Origin: JAJDNH01 sp964552395
GTDB taxonomy: Bacteria; Acidobacteriota; Thermoanaerobaculia; Thermoanaerobaculales; Sulfomarinibacteraceae
Reading direction: 5' to 3'
Assembly (NCBI GenBank): GCA_964552395.1
Contig: CAZKGM010000003.1
Location: forward strand, 62,001 to 126,000
Length of the DNA stretch: 64,000 bases
Both the position numbers and the translations under genes were made by a program. A model generated the notes under the pieces. That model had not been told where the DNA came from. It saw nothing but the letters and a program-made list of their open reading frames with translations, and ran no database searches. Shown here piece after piece: positions 1 to 9,206 of the stretch (its first letter is position 1; the number at the start of each line of letters is the position of its first letter).

Positions 1-790
1 CCTCCACCACGGCGTAGCCATCGGAAACCTCCTGAGAAGTCACCCTCCGGAAAATCTTGTCGAGCTGCTCGAACTCGTAGGGATCGAGCCAGGTGGTCAC
101 GGTCCCCAGCTCGGTGCCGCCCGAGTCAAACAGCCGCACCTTCATGAGGAGGGTCCCTTCGCTCAGATTCAGCAGGCCGATATTGGTCCGGAAGCCTTGT
201 GTTTCCGAGGTGCTTTGCGAGAGCTGGATCAGATATGCCGGATCTTGACGCGTGAACGCCTCACTCTCGGCAAAGGCCGGCACGAGCTGGCCGTAGGTCC
301 CCTGCGGCTGGTCGTTGAAGGTCCTGCTGGTCACCAGCGGATCGCCGCCACTCGTGGTCAGCCGGAGGGCTGCCGCCCCGGAGAAGGAGAACAGGCTCTG
401 AAGGACGTCATCATAGCGCGCACTCCTCCCCGCACCCACGCTGATCGTCGTACTCCTTGGGCTCGAGTTGTCATGATCGCGTTCAAGCAGTGCAACCGTG
501 ATGGAGACATCACTGACGCCCGGGTTGTGGAGTTCAAGGTCGGTGCGCCAGTTCGTGCCGACCGCTCCCGAAAGGTGGGCGCTGGCCGGTATATAGAGCG
601 TGCTCCCTGCTGCCAGGCGCACCGCCGCGGCGGAAGCCGCTGTTTGCCCTTGGCTCCCATCCGGACGAATACGCTGAGTCGTTGGATCGAACCCGTAGGC
701 CTTCGTTGCAGCGAATGCCTGGACCACCGCCAGCATCAGCAGCAGCGCCACCTCGACCACACTCAAGCACGATCGGCAAAGATGAGCCAT
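1..790 (-). CDS. Secreted beta-rich repeat protein, 3' end beyond window
   Basis: The frame is open from an ATG at 788-790 to the left edge with no stop, so about 263 residues are visible and the C terminus is missing. GGAGG lies six bases before the ATG. Residues 1-28 form a clear signal peptide (basic start, hydrophobic VALLLMLAVV, small residues AFAA at the cleavage zone). Two related modules follow. One centres on GTNWRTDLELHNPG near residue 75 and the other on GFRTNIGLLNLSEG near residue 197; both then alternate short strand-like segments. This pattern suggests beta-sandwich repeats in an exported surface or cell-wall protein. I do not recognise a catalytic motif. Similar modules are, to my memory, common in secreted acidobacterial proteins, but I cannot verify that here. 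The gene stands alone on its strand, downstream of the kinase gene. Confidence 0.75.
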   Translation of the reverse strand, partial: MAHLCRSCLSVVEVALLLMLAVVQAFAATKAYGFDPTTQRIRPDGSQGQTAASAAAVRLAAGSTLYIPASAHLSGAVGTNWRTDLELHNPGVSDVSITVALLERDHDNSSPRSTTISVGAGRSARYDDVLQSLFSFSGAAALRLTTSGGDPLVTSRTFNDQPQGTYGQLVPAFAESEAFTRQDPAYLIQLSQSTSETQGFRTNIGLLNLSEGTLLMKVRLFDSGGTELGTVTTWLDPYEFEQLDKIFRRVTSQEVSDGYAVVE

Positions 791-917
791 CTCGCACCTC
801 CGGCCACCACCTCAGCAAGAGGAGTGCCACATGGCCGGCGGATCACAACTTCCAGTCTTTCAGGATGATCCAACACCGGGTCCCGGAGGAAGCGTCCTTC
901 TGCATAGCCACAGCCAG

Positions 918-947
918 GTCCCGAGATACCCTCACGGGTATCGGGAC
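918..947 (-). terminator. Hairpin after the TPR-kinase gene
   Basis: GTCCCGAGATACCC at 918-931 pairs with GGGTATCGGGAC at 936-947 around the loop TCAC, with a two-base bulge. It starts 24 bases beyond the stop of the minus-strand kinase gene. There is no U tract, so it may be a terminator or only an mRNA 3' structure. Confidence 0.4.
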
Positions 948-970
948 GGTCGGCCGCCCCCTATGTCGGA

Positions 971-3412
971 TCAGTCTCCGGAACCGTTCAGGCGCGCCAT
1001 GAGCTCTGCAATACAACCGCAGACCACGCCTTCCGTGGGACGACCCTCCGGGTTCTTGGCCATCATGCTGAGGATCAGCTGATCGAGCTCGGGACCGATC
1101 TCCGGCCGGTAGCGGATCGGCGCCACCGGCTCGACGTCGAGGATCTGCTTGATCACCTCTACCGGCGTATTGCCGGGGAACGCTTGCCGCCTGGTGAGGA
1201 GCTCGTAGCCGATGACGCCGAGGGCGTACAGGTCGCTGGCGGGAGAAGACCTCTGCTCGGTGATCAGCTCCGGTGCGAGGTAGCCGATCGTGCCCACCAG
1301 CATCCCGGTCTGCGTGAGCCGCGTCAGCGACTGCGTGCGGGCGAGCCCGAAGTCGAGGAGCTTGACAAAGCGCACGTCACCATCCCGCTGGACCAGAAAC
1401 ACGTTTTCCGGCTTGAGGTCGCGGTGGAGGATCCCCTTGTCGTGCAGGCGCGAGACGGTATCGATGAGCTGGCCCAAGATGTACAGCGCATCGGCCACCG
1501 GGACCAACCGCGGCTCGGAAATGAGCTCGGCAAGCGACCGCCCGTCGAGGAGCTCCATCGCCATGAACAGGCGGCCGTCGTGCTCTCCTCTTTCGTGAAC
1601 CCGGACGACATGTGGGTCATCAAGCTGGTCGATGACGGCAGCCTCGTGGAGGAACCGTCGGCGCACGGTTTCGTCTGCAGCCAGCTCATCCCGAATCACC
1701 TTGAGCGCGAACCGGCGCGAGCCATCTGCGACATCCTGGGCAAGGTAGACGACCCCCATGCCACCGCTGGCGATGCGGTCTAGGATCCGGTAGTGCCCGA
1801 TGTGGCTGCTCCGCCTCCAGAAACCGAGAAGTGAACGGTACCTGTAGCCCAACCAGCCCAAGACCAGGAGCGCCACGCCGAGCCCGGCGAACATGAGGTT
1901 GGCGCGCAGCCTGGCGCGGCTCGACAGCAGGCGCTCGAGCTCGTTCTCTTTGGCCAAGAGATCGATCTCCCGCTGCTTCTTCTCGGCCTGGAACCGAGCC
2001 TCGAGCTCTTGCACGCGACGGTTGGAGCGCTCGTTGAGCTTGGTCTCGCGGGCCGTTGCGGCCTTCTTGTACGCCCTGAGCGCTCCACGGTAGTCACCGA
2101 GGCCCACTCGGATTCGAGACAGAATGCCGCCAGCCTCGCTGAGTCGGTCCGGGTCGGTGATCTCCTCCGCGAGGCGAACGGCGCGCTCGAGGTAGGGCAG
2201 CGCCTCTCGACTCCTGCCCATCCCGTCGAGCGTCTCGCCAATGTTCTGCGAGGCGCGGGCGATTCCGTCCTTAACGGCCAAGCGCTCCCACACGGTCAGC
2301 GCCTGCCGGTGAAAGGAGAGCGCGGTGGCGAGCTGACCCCGGTTCCGGTTGACGACTCCGAGGTTGTCCAGAGCAGCCGCAATGTCCCACTGGCTCGCTT
2401 GCTCCCTGGCCAAGGCGAGCGCCGCGCGGTACTCCGCCTCTGCCTCGGAATACCGTTTCTGGAGCTGGTAGATATTGCCGATGTTGCCGTGGGCACCGCC
2501 CACCCCCGAGCCGTTGCCGATTCTCTGGTAGAGCTCCATCGCGCGCCGAAAGTACTTCAGTGCATGGTCGAGCTGCCCCATATCCTGGAAGATGTTGCCG
2601 ATGTTGGCCGAAGAGGCAGCAACACCCAGGTCATTGCCGGCCGCCTCGTCCATCTTGAGTGAGGCCAGCAGCTTCTCGAGCGCCCCATCGTAGTCGCCCA
2701 TCTGGTACAGAGCGATCCCGATGTTGTTCAAGGCCTTGGAAACCCCGCGCTGATTCCCGAGCTTGGTCTCAATCTCGAGCTCTTCGGAGTGGATCTCGTA
2801 CGCCTTGGCAAAGTCGCCGCGGTCGTAATGAACGTTGGCGAGATTGCCGAGGGTTCGGGCGACGCCCTTCGAGTTTCCCAGCTCCCGGTCGATGGCGAGG
2901 CTGCGCTCGTAGAGCTTGAGGGCTTGGTCGTAGTCGCCCATCATGCGGTGGCAGACGCCCATCACGTTGAGTGAGCTCGCCATCCCCTTGCGGTTGCCGG
3001 TCCCCTCGTACAGGGCCAGCGCCCGGGTCGCGTGCTCAAGCGAAACTTGATGGTTGCCGCCGACGCTCTCTGAGACCGCCAGGTTGCGTTCCGCCGCAGC
3101 CTCACCCAGACGATCTTCGAGCTTGCGTGCGAGCGCGAGCGCCTCGAGGCCGTAGCGTCGACCGGTCTCTACCGATGCGAAGCTGGTCCGGTACGCAAGC
3201 TCGTTGAGGATCCCAAGCCGCTCGGCGCCCGCAGCCTTCGCCAGGCGACTTTCGAGCTCGGCCACCGACGGTTCATCGGCGGCGACCCCCGGTGCCGCTA
3301 TGCAGAAGGTCATTACCAGCGCGATCAAGGCCGCTCGTGAGAGTGCCCGTGTCGATACCACCCGCAAGCGAGATCGACACGCTGATGACGACGTTCTCGC
3401 AGTATCCCGCAT
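971..3412 (-). CDS. Membrane Ser/Thr protein kinase with exported TPR sensor domain
   Basis: 813 residues. An N-terminal hydrophobic segment (about 22-44, ending GVAADE) looks like a signal peptide. It is followed by roughly ten TPR units (about 50-440, with repeats of the ALNNIGIALYQMGDYDGAL type), a charged coiled coil (about 445-500), one transmembrane helix (about 505-525) and a Hanks-type kinase domain (about 540-800). The kinase motifs are intact: glycine loop ASGGMGVVY, ALKV lysine near 569, HRDLKPEN near 661, DFG near 685 and YLAPE near 710. The likely topology is periplasmic TPRs sensing a peptide or protein and a cytoplasmic active kinase. Most bacterial TPR-kinases have the kinase first, so this order resembles a receptor. 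The gene lies 126 bases downstream of a sigma-54 activator on the same strand, which makes that regulator a possible substrate (inference). Confidence 0.9.
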   Translation of the reverse strand: MRDTARTSSSACRSRLRVVSTRALSRAALIALVMTFCIAAPGVAADEPSVAELESRLAKAAGAERLGILNELAYRTSFASVETGRRYGLEALALARKLEDRLGEAAAERNLAVSESVGGNHQVSLEHATRALALYEGTGNRKGMASSLNVMGVCHRMMGDYDQALKLYERSLAIDRELGNSKGVARTLGNLANVHYDRGDFAKAYEIHSEELEIETKLGNQRGVSKALNNIGIALYQMGDYDGALEKLLASLKMDEAAGNDLGVAASSANIGNIFQDMGQLDHALKYFRRAMELYQRIGNGSGVGGAHGNIGNIYQLQKRYSEAEAEYRAALALAREQASQWDIAAALDNLGVVNRNRGQLATALSFHRQALTVWERLAVKDGIARASQNIGETLDGMGRSREALPYLERAVRLAEEITDPDRLSEAGGILSRIRVGLGDYRGALRAYKKAATARETKLNERSNRRVQELEARFQAEKKQREIDLLAKENELERLLSSRARLRANLMFAGLGVALLVLGWLGYRYRSLLGFWRRSSHIGHYRILDRIASGGMGVVYLAQDVADGSRRFALKVIRDELAADETVRRRFLHEAAVIDQLDDPHVVRVHERGEHDGRLFMAMELLDGRSLAELISEPRLVPVADALYILGQLIDTVSRLHDKGILHRDLKPENVFLVQRDGDVRFVKLLDFGLARTQSLTRLTQTGMLVGTIGYLAPELITEQRSSPASDLYALGVIGYELLTRRQAFPGNTPVEVIKQILDVEPVAPIRYRPEIGPELDQLILSMMAKNPEGRPTEGVVCGCIAELMARLNGSGD

Positions 3413-3538
3413 GTTTCGTTTCCGGACCAGTGAAGTGTACCAGGCCCTCGGTCAGCGATGTGACTTGCACGCGAGATCCTCGGGAGGCGGATGATCTGCG
3501 TCACAGCGCCCCACTTCGGATCGTCCTGTACGGACCCG

Positions 3539-4960
3539 CTACCACCGCCCCTTTGCCGGGCGCACGCCGTACTTGTGGAGGGCGGCAACGAAGCGCGGGT
3601 ACTCGCCCGGCTCGATGTTGAGGGCGGCCGCGAGCTGCTTCAGGCTGCTCCCGTTGCGGGCGTGATGGCGTTCCAGAAACAGGCGCAGCTGGCGCCGGTT
3701 GAGCTCACGATCCAGGAAGGCCCGCCACGCCGTGTCCCAGAAGCTGGCGCCCGACCCGATAGCGGCCTCCAGCTCGGACAGTACGGCCTCCGCATCCACC
3801 ACTTCCACGGCTCCACGACCGATCACGGTTTCCAGCTCCCGCCCAATCTCCGAACCCTCGAGCTGGATTCCGGCGCGCTTGAGCACCTGGATCAGCTCGC
3901 GGACATTGCCCGGCCAGTCGTGGGCGAGGGCGACCTCCCAGAACCCGCTGCCCGGACGCTTCCCCCGCAAGAGGTCAAGGTGCTGCTCGACTAGGGCCTT
4001 AATGTCCTCGGGTCGTCCGCGCAGGGGAGGAATCGTGATTGGCAGCACGCCCAGCCGATAGTACAGGTCCGCCCGCAGACCGGCAGCCTCGGGTCCGGCA
4101 TCGAGCGCGCGGTTGCTGGCTGCGAGGATCCGCACATCTGCCGTCTGCTCGCGCGCCTCACCCACCCTCCGGTAGCGACGGCTGTCCACGAGCTCCAGCA
4201 GCTTGGCCTGGAACTGGCGCGGGACCTCGCTGACCTCGTCCAGCAGCAGGCTCCCGCCCTCCGCCTCCGCCACCAGACCATCCCGACCACGATCGGCACC
4301 TGTGAACGCCCCCCGGACATGTCCGAACATCTCCCTCTCGAATAGGGTTTCCGGGATCGATGGCACGTGCACGGACACGAGACGGCCACGGCGGCCAGAG
4401 TGGCGGTGGATCAGCCCTGCAAGGTAGGTCTTGCCGACGCCGGTTTCGCCGAGCAGCAGCACCGGATCCTCCTCCAGGGCATAGCGCGCGACCAGCTCGC
4501 GCACGTGGACCATGGCCTCACTGGTGCCGGCAATGCCGGCCGGACCGTCACCGGCGCCCGCAATGGTGGCGAGAGTGTCCCCCAGCAGCTCACCGAGGGC
4601 ACGGATGACTTCTCTATCCGAACGGTCGAAGGCGTCTTTGGAGCCGCTATCGACGTAAAGAAACAGGTCGCCGCCAATCGGCAGGACAAGCAGGCTCCGA
4701 ATGAAGAGGGCCTGGGCCGACGCCGGCAGGGCACGCTCCTCTGCGAGATCGACTACATCCTCTCGCTCGAGGGCGGCGCCGTCCGTCAGGGTGCGACGGA
4801 TGGCACTGTGCGGAAACCCGGAGCCGGTGTCGATTGTCTCGCCGCTCACCCTCCTCCCGCAGTGCCAGAGGATCCGGCCGTCCCTGCCGTACACCATCGC
4901 GAGCGACACATCCCGCCCCTCGAGCAGATGCCACAAGCGGTTCTTGATGGCCTGAATCAT
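3539..4960 (-). CDS. Sigma-54-dependent transcriptional activator (GAF-like, AAA+, HTH)
   Basis: 473 residues. The N-terminal 140 residues look like a GAF-type sensory domain. The AAA+ domain has Walker A GETGVGKT near 166-173, the sigma-54 contact loop GAFTGA near 217-222, Walker B LLLDEVS near 235 and the R-finger region LRADLYYRLGVL. The C terminus (about 435-473) carries a short helix-turn-helix-like segment (SLKQLAAALNIEPGEY) instead of a clear Fis motif. Such proteins bind upstream activator sites and remodel RpoN-polymerase. There is no receiver or FHA domain, so control by a GAF ligand or by phosphorylation from the neighbouring kinase is open. It is the only sigma-54 activator in the window and therefore the only local candidate for the sigma-54 sites at 30 kb, 33 kb and 35.5 kb, but that link is inference. 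Confidence 0.9.
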   Translation of the reverse strand: MIQAIKNRLWHLLEGRDVSLAMVYGRDGRILWHCGRRVSGETIDTGSGFPHSAIRRTLTDGAALEREDVVDLAEERALPASAQALFIRSLLVLPIGGDLFLYVDSGSKDAFDRSDREVIRALGELLGDTLATIAGAGDGPAGIAGTSEAMVHVRELVARYALEEDPVLLLGETGVGKTYLAGLIHRHSGRRGRLVSVHVPSIPETLFEREMFGHVRGAFTGADRGRDGLVAEAEGGSLLLDEVSEVPRQFQAKLLELVDSRRYRRVGEAREQTADVRILAASNRALDAGPEAAGLRADLYYRLGVLPITIPPLRGRPEDIKALVEQHLDLLRGKRPGSGFWEVALAHDWPGNVRELIQVLKRAGIQLEGSEIGRELETVIGRGAVEVVDAEAVLSELEAAIGSGASFWDTAWRAFLDRELNRRQLRLFLERHHARNGSSLKQLAAALNIEPGEYPRFVAALHKYGVRPAKGRW

Positions 4961-5257
4961 CCAATGGACTCCAGCATCGTCGCTACTTCCGGAGCGTTCA
5001 CCGGGATTCTACATTACGCGACGCAAACCGTCCCGCGCCCGGCCCCTTGACGGTCATTCCGAACTCGCGGCGGCCGTTCCCGGGCGTGCCAAGCCGCGCC
5101 CTTACTCCGAGGGCCGTGCTCCGACGATGGCGACCGGGTCGCCGGACGGGTTGGCGATCACCGAGGCGTAGGCAGCGGAGCGTTGTCCTCTGCATTTCGA
5201 CTGACACGGCAGCCACCCCTCAATAGCCCGGCCCCTGCGTACCCCTTGAGTCAGGTT

Positions 5258-5440
5258 GTCTCCACGCACGCATGATCCCGGTTGGACAACAACTGAAGCG
5301 CCAAGGCGCGAAGAACGCGAAGATAAGAAAGGGAATATCTGCTTAGCGAGCTTGGCGTACTTGGCGGCTTGGCGGTTCGCAATCAAGCCTCATCGACACT
5401 CGAAACGGGTAAGAACGAACCTGAACGAAGGAGACAGGCC
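5258..5440. repeat. Dispersed intergenic repeat, copy A (GCGAAGA / CTTGGCG inverted arms)
   Basis: The 490-base gene-free stretch 4961-5451 holds a repeat that recurs at 50940-51135. Shared blocks include AAGATAAGAA, then CTTAGCG.GCTTGGCGTACTTGGCG, GCGGTT..CAATCAAGCC and GAAGGAGACAG. The purine-rich left arm (GCGAAGAACGCGAAGATAAG) is roughly complementary to the CTT-rich right arm, so a long imperfect hairpin can form. Short spurious frames of the type KYAK.AKK.FF.SLCALCVFAV arise from it. Such arms are, to my knowledge, widespread in bacterial intergenic regions. The rest of 4961-5257 shows nothing I can name. Confidence 0.7.
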
Positions 5441-5451
5441 GGGGCCGGCCT

Positions 5452-7275
5452 TCACCCCAACCAGCGGCGGCACCAGCGGGTGAGCACGGCCACCGCGAAG
5501 AGGCGCTCGGCATAGTCGGCGCGGCCGTCCTGGTGCGCCCGCCACGTGGCCTCGAGGATTCCCTGGTCGAGGCCGAGCTCGCCGGCAGTGGCGCCGAGCA
5601 CGGCATCGCCGAGCGGCTCGCGCAGCGGGCCGCGCAGCCAGCCTGCGAGAGGGACCTCGAAGCCGCGCTTGCCCCGCTCCGGCTGCCGGCCCGGCAGACG
5701 CCGTGCGAGAGCACGCCGCAGCAGCCGCTTGTCGCGGGCGAGCCGGGGCGGAAGGCCGAGCACGAGCTTGACGACCCGGTGGTCGAGCAGCGGCACCCGG
5801 ACCTCGAGCGAGTGGTCCATGCTGGCCCGGTCGACCTTGGCGAGGACCCGCTCGGGGAGGAACGTGAGAAGGTCGAGCAGGCGCCAGCGGCGCCACAGGG
5901 GTTCACCCGCGACACGATCAAGAGTCTCCTGCGGCCACGGCAGGGGAAGCTCCGTCTCGCCGAGGAGCCTCGCCGCCTCGCGCCCGGGCCACACCCCCTG
6001 CAGGCACTGGTAGGCGTGCCACGGCGTCGGCGCGGCAAGCGCGGCAGAGAGCTTGGCGCCCCACCTTTTGGCCGGCAGCGGCGCCAGCCGCAGCCCGGCG
6101 CGCGCCCCGGGAACGCGCCACAGCCGCTCCAGCCGCGGCATGAACCGGAGCCGCGGGTAACCGGACAGCAGCTCGTCTCCCCCGTCCCCCGACAGGGCCA
6201 CGGTCCAGCGCCGCCGCGCCGCCCGCGACACCACCCAGGTCGGCGCCAGGGACGGGTCCGCAAGCGGATCCCCGGCGACCTCCTCCCAGCGGCCGAGAAC
6301 TTGGAGCATCTCGGTCGGCGAGCACCTCTCCACCAGGTGGCGTAGGCCCAGTGACCCGGCGGTTCGCGCGGCTGCCGGCGCCTCGTCGAAGGAGCCATCG
6401 AAGCCCACGGTCAGAGCCTCGAGCCCGGCCCCGGCGGCCGCCGCTGCGGCCGCCACGGCGGCGGAGTCGACGCCGCCCGACAGGAAGCAGCCGAGGGGTA
6501 CGTCGCTGACGAGCCGTTCGCGAACCGCCCTCATCAGGTGCGCGTCCAGCTCCTCCACCGCGCCACTCGCCGACAGCTTCGAACCACCCTCGGCGGACGC
6601 CGAGATCGGGTCGTACCAGGGGCGGACCCGGATGCCGGACGAATCGGCTTCCAGCAGGTGGCCTGGCGGCAGGCGGCGCACGCCGCGGACCAGCGTTGCC
6701 TCACCGGCGGAGAAGCCCAACTGTAGCCAGCTCGCAACCACCGCGCGGTCGAGGTCGCGCGCTACCCCCGGGTGGCAGAGCAGTGCCGGCAGCTCCGAGG
6801 CAAAGGCGAGCCCCCCGGCCACCGGCGCCCAAAACAGCGGCTTGATGCCGAGGCGATCGCGGGCGAGAAGGAGACGCCGGCGCTCCGGATCCCACAGTGC
6901 GAGGGCGAACATTCCTTCCAGCTCAGTCAGCGCGTCGGCACCTCCCGGACCGAGGACGGCCAGCACCACCTCGGTATCACCGCTGCTCGCGAAGATAGCG
7001 CCGTCAGCCTCCAGCCGCTGCCGCAGCTGACGGAAGTTGTAGACCTCGCCGTTGTAGACCAGGACGCGGCCGGCGGCGTCCGACATCGGCTGATCGGCGC
7101 GAGCGGAGGGATCGAGCACACACAGGCGGCGGTGCCCGAGGACGGCGGCGCCGCACGGATCCCTCCACAGTCCCTCGCCGTCGGGCCCCCGGTGGACGAG
7201 CCGGGCGGTCATGCGTCGCACCGGCCCATCATCCACCGGGTCCCGCCAGCTCACCCAACCCGAGATCCCACACAT
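5452..7275 (-). CDS. asnB: Asparagine synthase (glutamine-hydrolysing)-like amidotransferase
   Basis: 607 residues from the ATG at 7275. That start is required because class II amidotransferases need Cys as residue 2 (MCGISGWVS); the open frame extends 63 residues further upstream without a matching motif. The glutaminase half shows HRGPDGEG and YNGEVYNF. The synthetase half has the ATP PP-loop LSGGVDSAAV and SGDGGDELLSGYPR. The reaction would be ATP-dependent amide transfer from glutamine to a carboxylate. Homologues in polysaccharide clusters (the exosortase/XrtA-type AsnB group) often amidate a sugar acid or peptide and not free aspartate. Its place beside a ligase, a GT4 transferase and a DegT aminotransferase supports that. 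It is transcribed divergently from the O-antigen ligase gene. Confidence 0.9.
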   Translation of the reverse strand: MCGISGWVSWRDPVDDGPVRRMTARLVHRGPDGEGLWRDPCGAAVLGHRRLCVLDPSARADQPMSDAAGRVLVYNGEVYNFRQLRQRLEADGAIFASSGDTEVVLAVLGPGGADALTELEGMFALALWDPERRRLLLARDRLGIKPLFWAPVAGGLAFASELPALLCHPGVARDLDRAVVASWLQLGFSAGEATLVRGVRRLPPGHLLEADSSGIRVRPWYDPISASAEGGSKLSASGAVEELDAHLMRAVRERLVSDVPLGCFLSGGVDSAAVAAAAAAAGAGLEALTVGFDGSFDEAPAAARTAGSLGLRHLVERCSPTEMLQVLGRWEEVAGDPLADPSLAPTWVVSRAARRRWTVALSGDGGDELLSGYPRLRFMPRLERLWRVPGARAGLRLAPLPAKRWGAKLSAALAAPTPWHAYQCLQGVWPGREAARLLGETELPLPWPQETLDRVAGEPLWRRWRLLDLLTFLPERVLAKVDRASMDHSLEVRVPLLDHRVVKLVLGLPPRLARDKRLLRRALARRLPGRQPERGKRGFEVPLAGWLRGPLREPLGDAVLGATAGELGLDQGILEATWRAHQDGRADYAERLFAVAVLTRWCRRWLG

Positions 7276-7410
7276 GACCTTATGGTACGCGTACCGGGCT
7301 CCGGTGCCGGCATCCGCACCGGCACGATCATTGAAGAGGGAGGAAACGTGGGGCCTTGGCGTTGCTCCCAGTCTCGAGAGGCCCGTGGTGATCCGAAACA
7401 CGCTCCCGGC

Positions 7411-7439
7411 TTGCTCAATCGGCAGCGGCCTCGTACGAT
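7411..7439 (+). promoter_or_regulatory. Sigma-70-type promoter for the O-antigen ligase gene
   Basis: TTGCTC at 7411-7416 and TACGAT at 7434-7439 are 17 bases apart. The expected start of transcription is at or within a base or two of the ATG at 7446, which would give a leaderless mRNA. No Shine-Dalgarno sequence is visible. The same -10 (TACGAT) is seen before ugd and recA in this window. Confidence 0.5.
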
Positions 7440-7445
7440 GACGCC

Positions 7446-9206
7446 ATGGCACGCGGGAAGGCATCCGGTCGCGGCGCGCCGCCGCCTGCCGCGGCGGATG
7501 ACCGGAGCCCCGCCATCACCCTCCTCGGGATCGTGCTCCTCCTGACCGAGGTCATCGTCCTGCCTTCCGCGGCAAGCCCGTTCCGGGAGCCCAAGATGGC
7601 GGTGGCGGTTGCCGGACTGGCGCTCGTGCTCGGCGTTCTCGCCGCCGTCGGGCTGTGGCGGCACCAGCTCGAAATCCACACCTCGCCGCTGGTCGCGGCC
7701 CTCGCCGCGTATCCGGCCCTCCTGGCTGTTTCTGCGCTGTGGGCGGCGAGCCCCCGTCGCGCCTTGCTGGCGGCGGGGCTGGCAGGCGCCTGGGTCGCCG
7801 TGATTGTTCTACTCGCCGGTTTGGGGAGGTCGGCGCTCTCGCGCCTGGTCGTGTGGGCGGCCGTGGGGGCGGCAGCCTCGGTCGTAGTAGAACTCCTGCA
7901 GGTCGCGAACCGGTCGCCGCTGGTGGCGGTGGCCACCTCCGATGACCGGCTCGCGCGGACCGGCCTCGCGGGCAACCCGGCCGACCTGGCCGCCGCCTCG
8001 TTGCTGCTGATCCCGCTGCTCCTCACGCCCGGCGAACGCAGGGTGCCGTCGCGCTTCGGGTTGGCGCTGATCGCAGTCCTCGGCATCGGCGTAGCACTGT
8101 CGCAAACCCTCACGGGGTATGTTGCGATCGCAGCCCTCATGGTGGCCTGGCTTGTCCATCGCCGCTCGCGGAAGCTGTGGCTCGGGGCGGTCACGCTGCT
8201 GGTTGTCCTGGCTGCGGCCGCGGCCCTGTCCGGCGTCGGCGAGCGTCTGCGAACGTTGGACACCAACCTTCGGGAAGGGAACTGGTACGCGGTCTTCTCG
8301 GCCCGCGCCGACGGCTGGACGGCGGCCGCGCAGATGATCTCAGACCACCCGCTGACCGGTGTCGGCGGTGCCAACTTCACCCAGGCCTTCTATCCCGCAC
8401 GGCTGGCGTGGCTCGACACGCACGAGACCCGGGGCGCCCGCGGCGAGCTCGCCACGCACTTCCCCTGGACCCACTGCGATCCGTTGCAGCTGGTCGCAGA
8501 GCTCGGCGTTCCCGGCACGCTGTGGCTGCTGCTTTTTGCAGTCTCCTTCGTTCGCAGCGCCCGCGATTCCCGCGAGCTGGCAACTCTGGCCGCGGCTGCA
8601 GCCGCGCCCTTCCTGCTGTTCCACTACCCGGCGCACCTGGCGATCGGCCTCATCCCGCTGGCGTTGATACTCGCGCGCCTGGTGGCCGACGGCTCATCGC
8701 CCCGTCGTGTCGTCCGTGGTCCGGCCGCGGCGCGGGGCCTCGCGCTCCTGGTCCTCGCGCTCACCGCTGCCGTCGTCGTCTGGCAGTACCAGGGCTTGGC
8801 AACAACCCTGTGGTACGGACGAGCAGAGCAGGCCATCGAGACCTCGATCAGGCTGCCCGAGCCGCTTCGCGGCCGCACGCTGGCCGGGGCCGAGAAGATC
8901 CTCGTTGCCCGCGAAGCCGCCCATCCCGAGGAGGCGCCGTGGCTGTTGCGGCTCATCGGCCGCACACGTCTCGCTCTCGGACGCGACCCGGCCGCCGAAG
9001 ACGCGTTCCGTCGCGCTTTCGCCCTCTGGCCGCACGCCCAGGCCGAGCTTGGGCTCGGCCTGGCCCTCGCCGCCGAAGGCCGCGTCACCGAGGCCCTGCC
9101 CCACCTCGAGCGGGTCGCACGCGTCAACCCGAAGCTCGTCGACCTGATCCCCGATCCCGAGCTGCGGCGCGCCGTCAGCGAGTCGGTCCGGCAAGCGCAG
9201 CAGTGA
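7446..9206 (+). CDS. O-antigen ligase/polymerase-family membrane protein with C-terminal TPR
   Basis: 586 residues with about 12 hydrophobic helices through residue 445. The large periplasmic loop has the Wzy_C/WaaL signature (DHPLTGVGGANF, then HCDPLQLVAELGVPG). The C-terminal 130 residues are soluble and TPR-like (alternating Ala-rich helices, AEDAFRRAFALWPHAQAELGLGLAL). This arrangement is typical of exopolysaccharide polymerases and O-antigen ligases that move lipid-linked glycan at the outer face of the inner membrane. The 3' end overlaps the convergent GT4 gene by 32 bases. Ligase versus polymerase cannot be told from sequence alone. Confidence 0.85.
   Translation: MARGKASGRGAPPPAAADDRSPAITLLGIVLLLTEVIVLPSAASPFREPKMAVAVAGLALVLGVLAAVGLWRHQLEIHTSPLVAALAAYPALLAVSALWAASPRRALLAAGLAGAWVAVIVLLAGLGRSALSRLVVWAAVGAAASVVVELLQVANRSPLVAVATSDDRLARTGLAGNPADLAAASLLLIPLLLTPGERRVPSRFGLALIAVLGIGVALSQTLTGYVAIAALMVAWLVHRRSRKLWLGAVTLLVVLAAAAALSGVGERLRTLDTNLREGNWYAVFSARADGWTAAAQMISDHPLTGVGGANFTQAFYPARLAWLDTHETRGARGELATHFPWTHCDPLQLVAELGVPGTLWLLLFAVSFVRSARDSRELATLAAAAAAPFLLFHYPAHLAIGLIPLALILARLVADGSSPRRVVRGPAAARGLALLVLALTAAVVVWQYQGLATTLWYGRAEQAIETSIRLPEPLRGRTLAGAEKILVAREAAHPEEAPWLLRLIGRTRLALGRDPAAEDAFRRAFALWPHAQAELGLGLALAAEGRVTEALPHLERVARVNPKLVDLIPDPELRRAVSESVRQAQQ

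Noticed and set aside
197..868. Plus-strand frame of 223 codons at the left end
   Set aside because: The minus strand encodes a signal peptide and repeated beta modules through the same region with a good ribosome site.
7276..7464. N-terminal extension of 63 codons for AsnB
   Set aside because: Class II amidotransferases need the catalytic cysteine as residue 2, which fixes the start at 7275.
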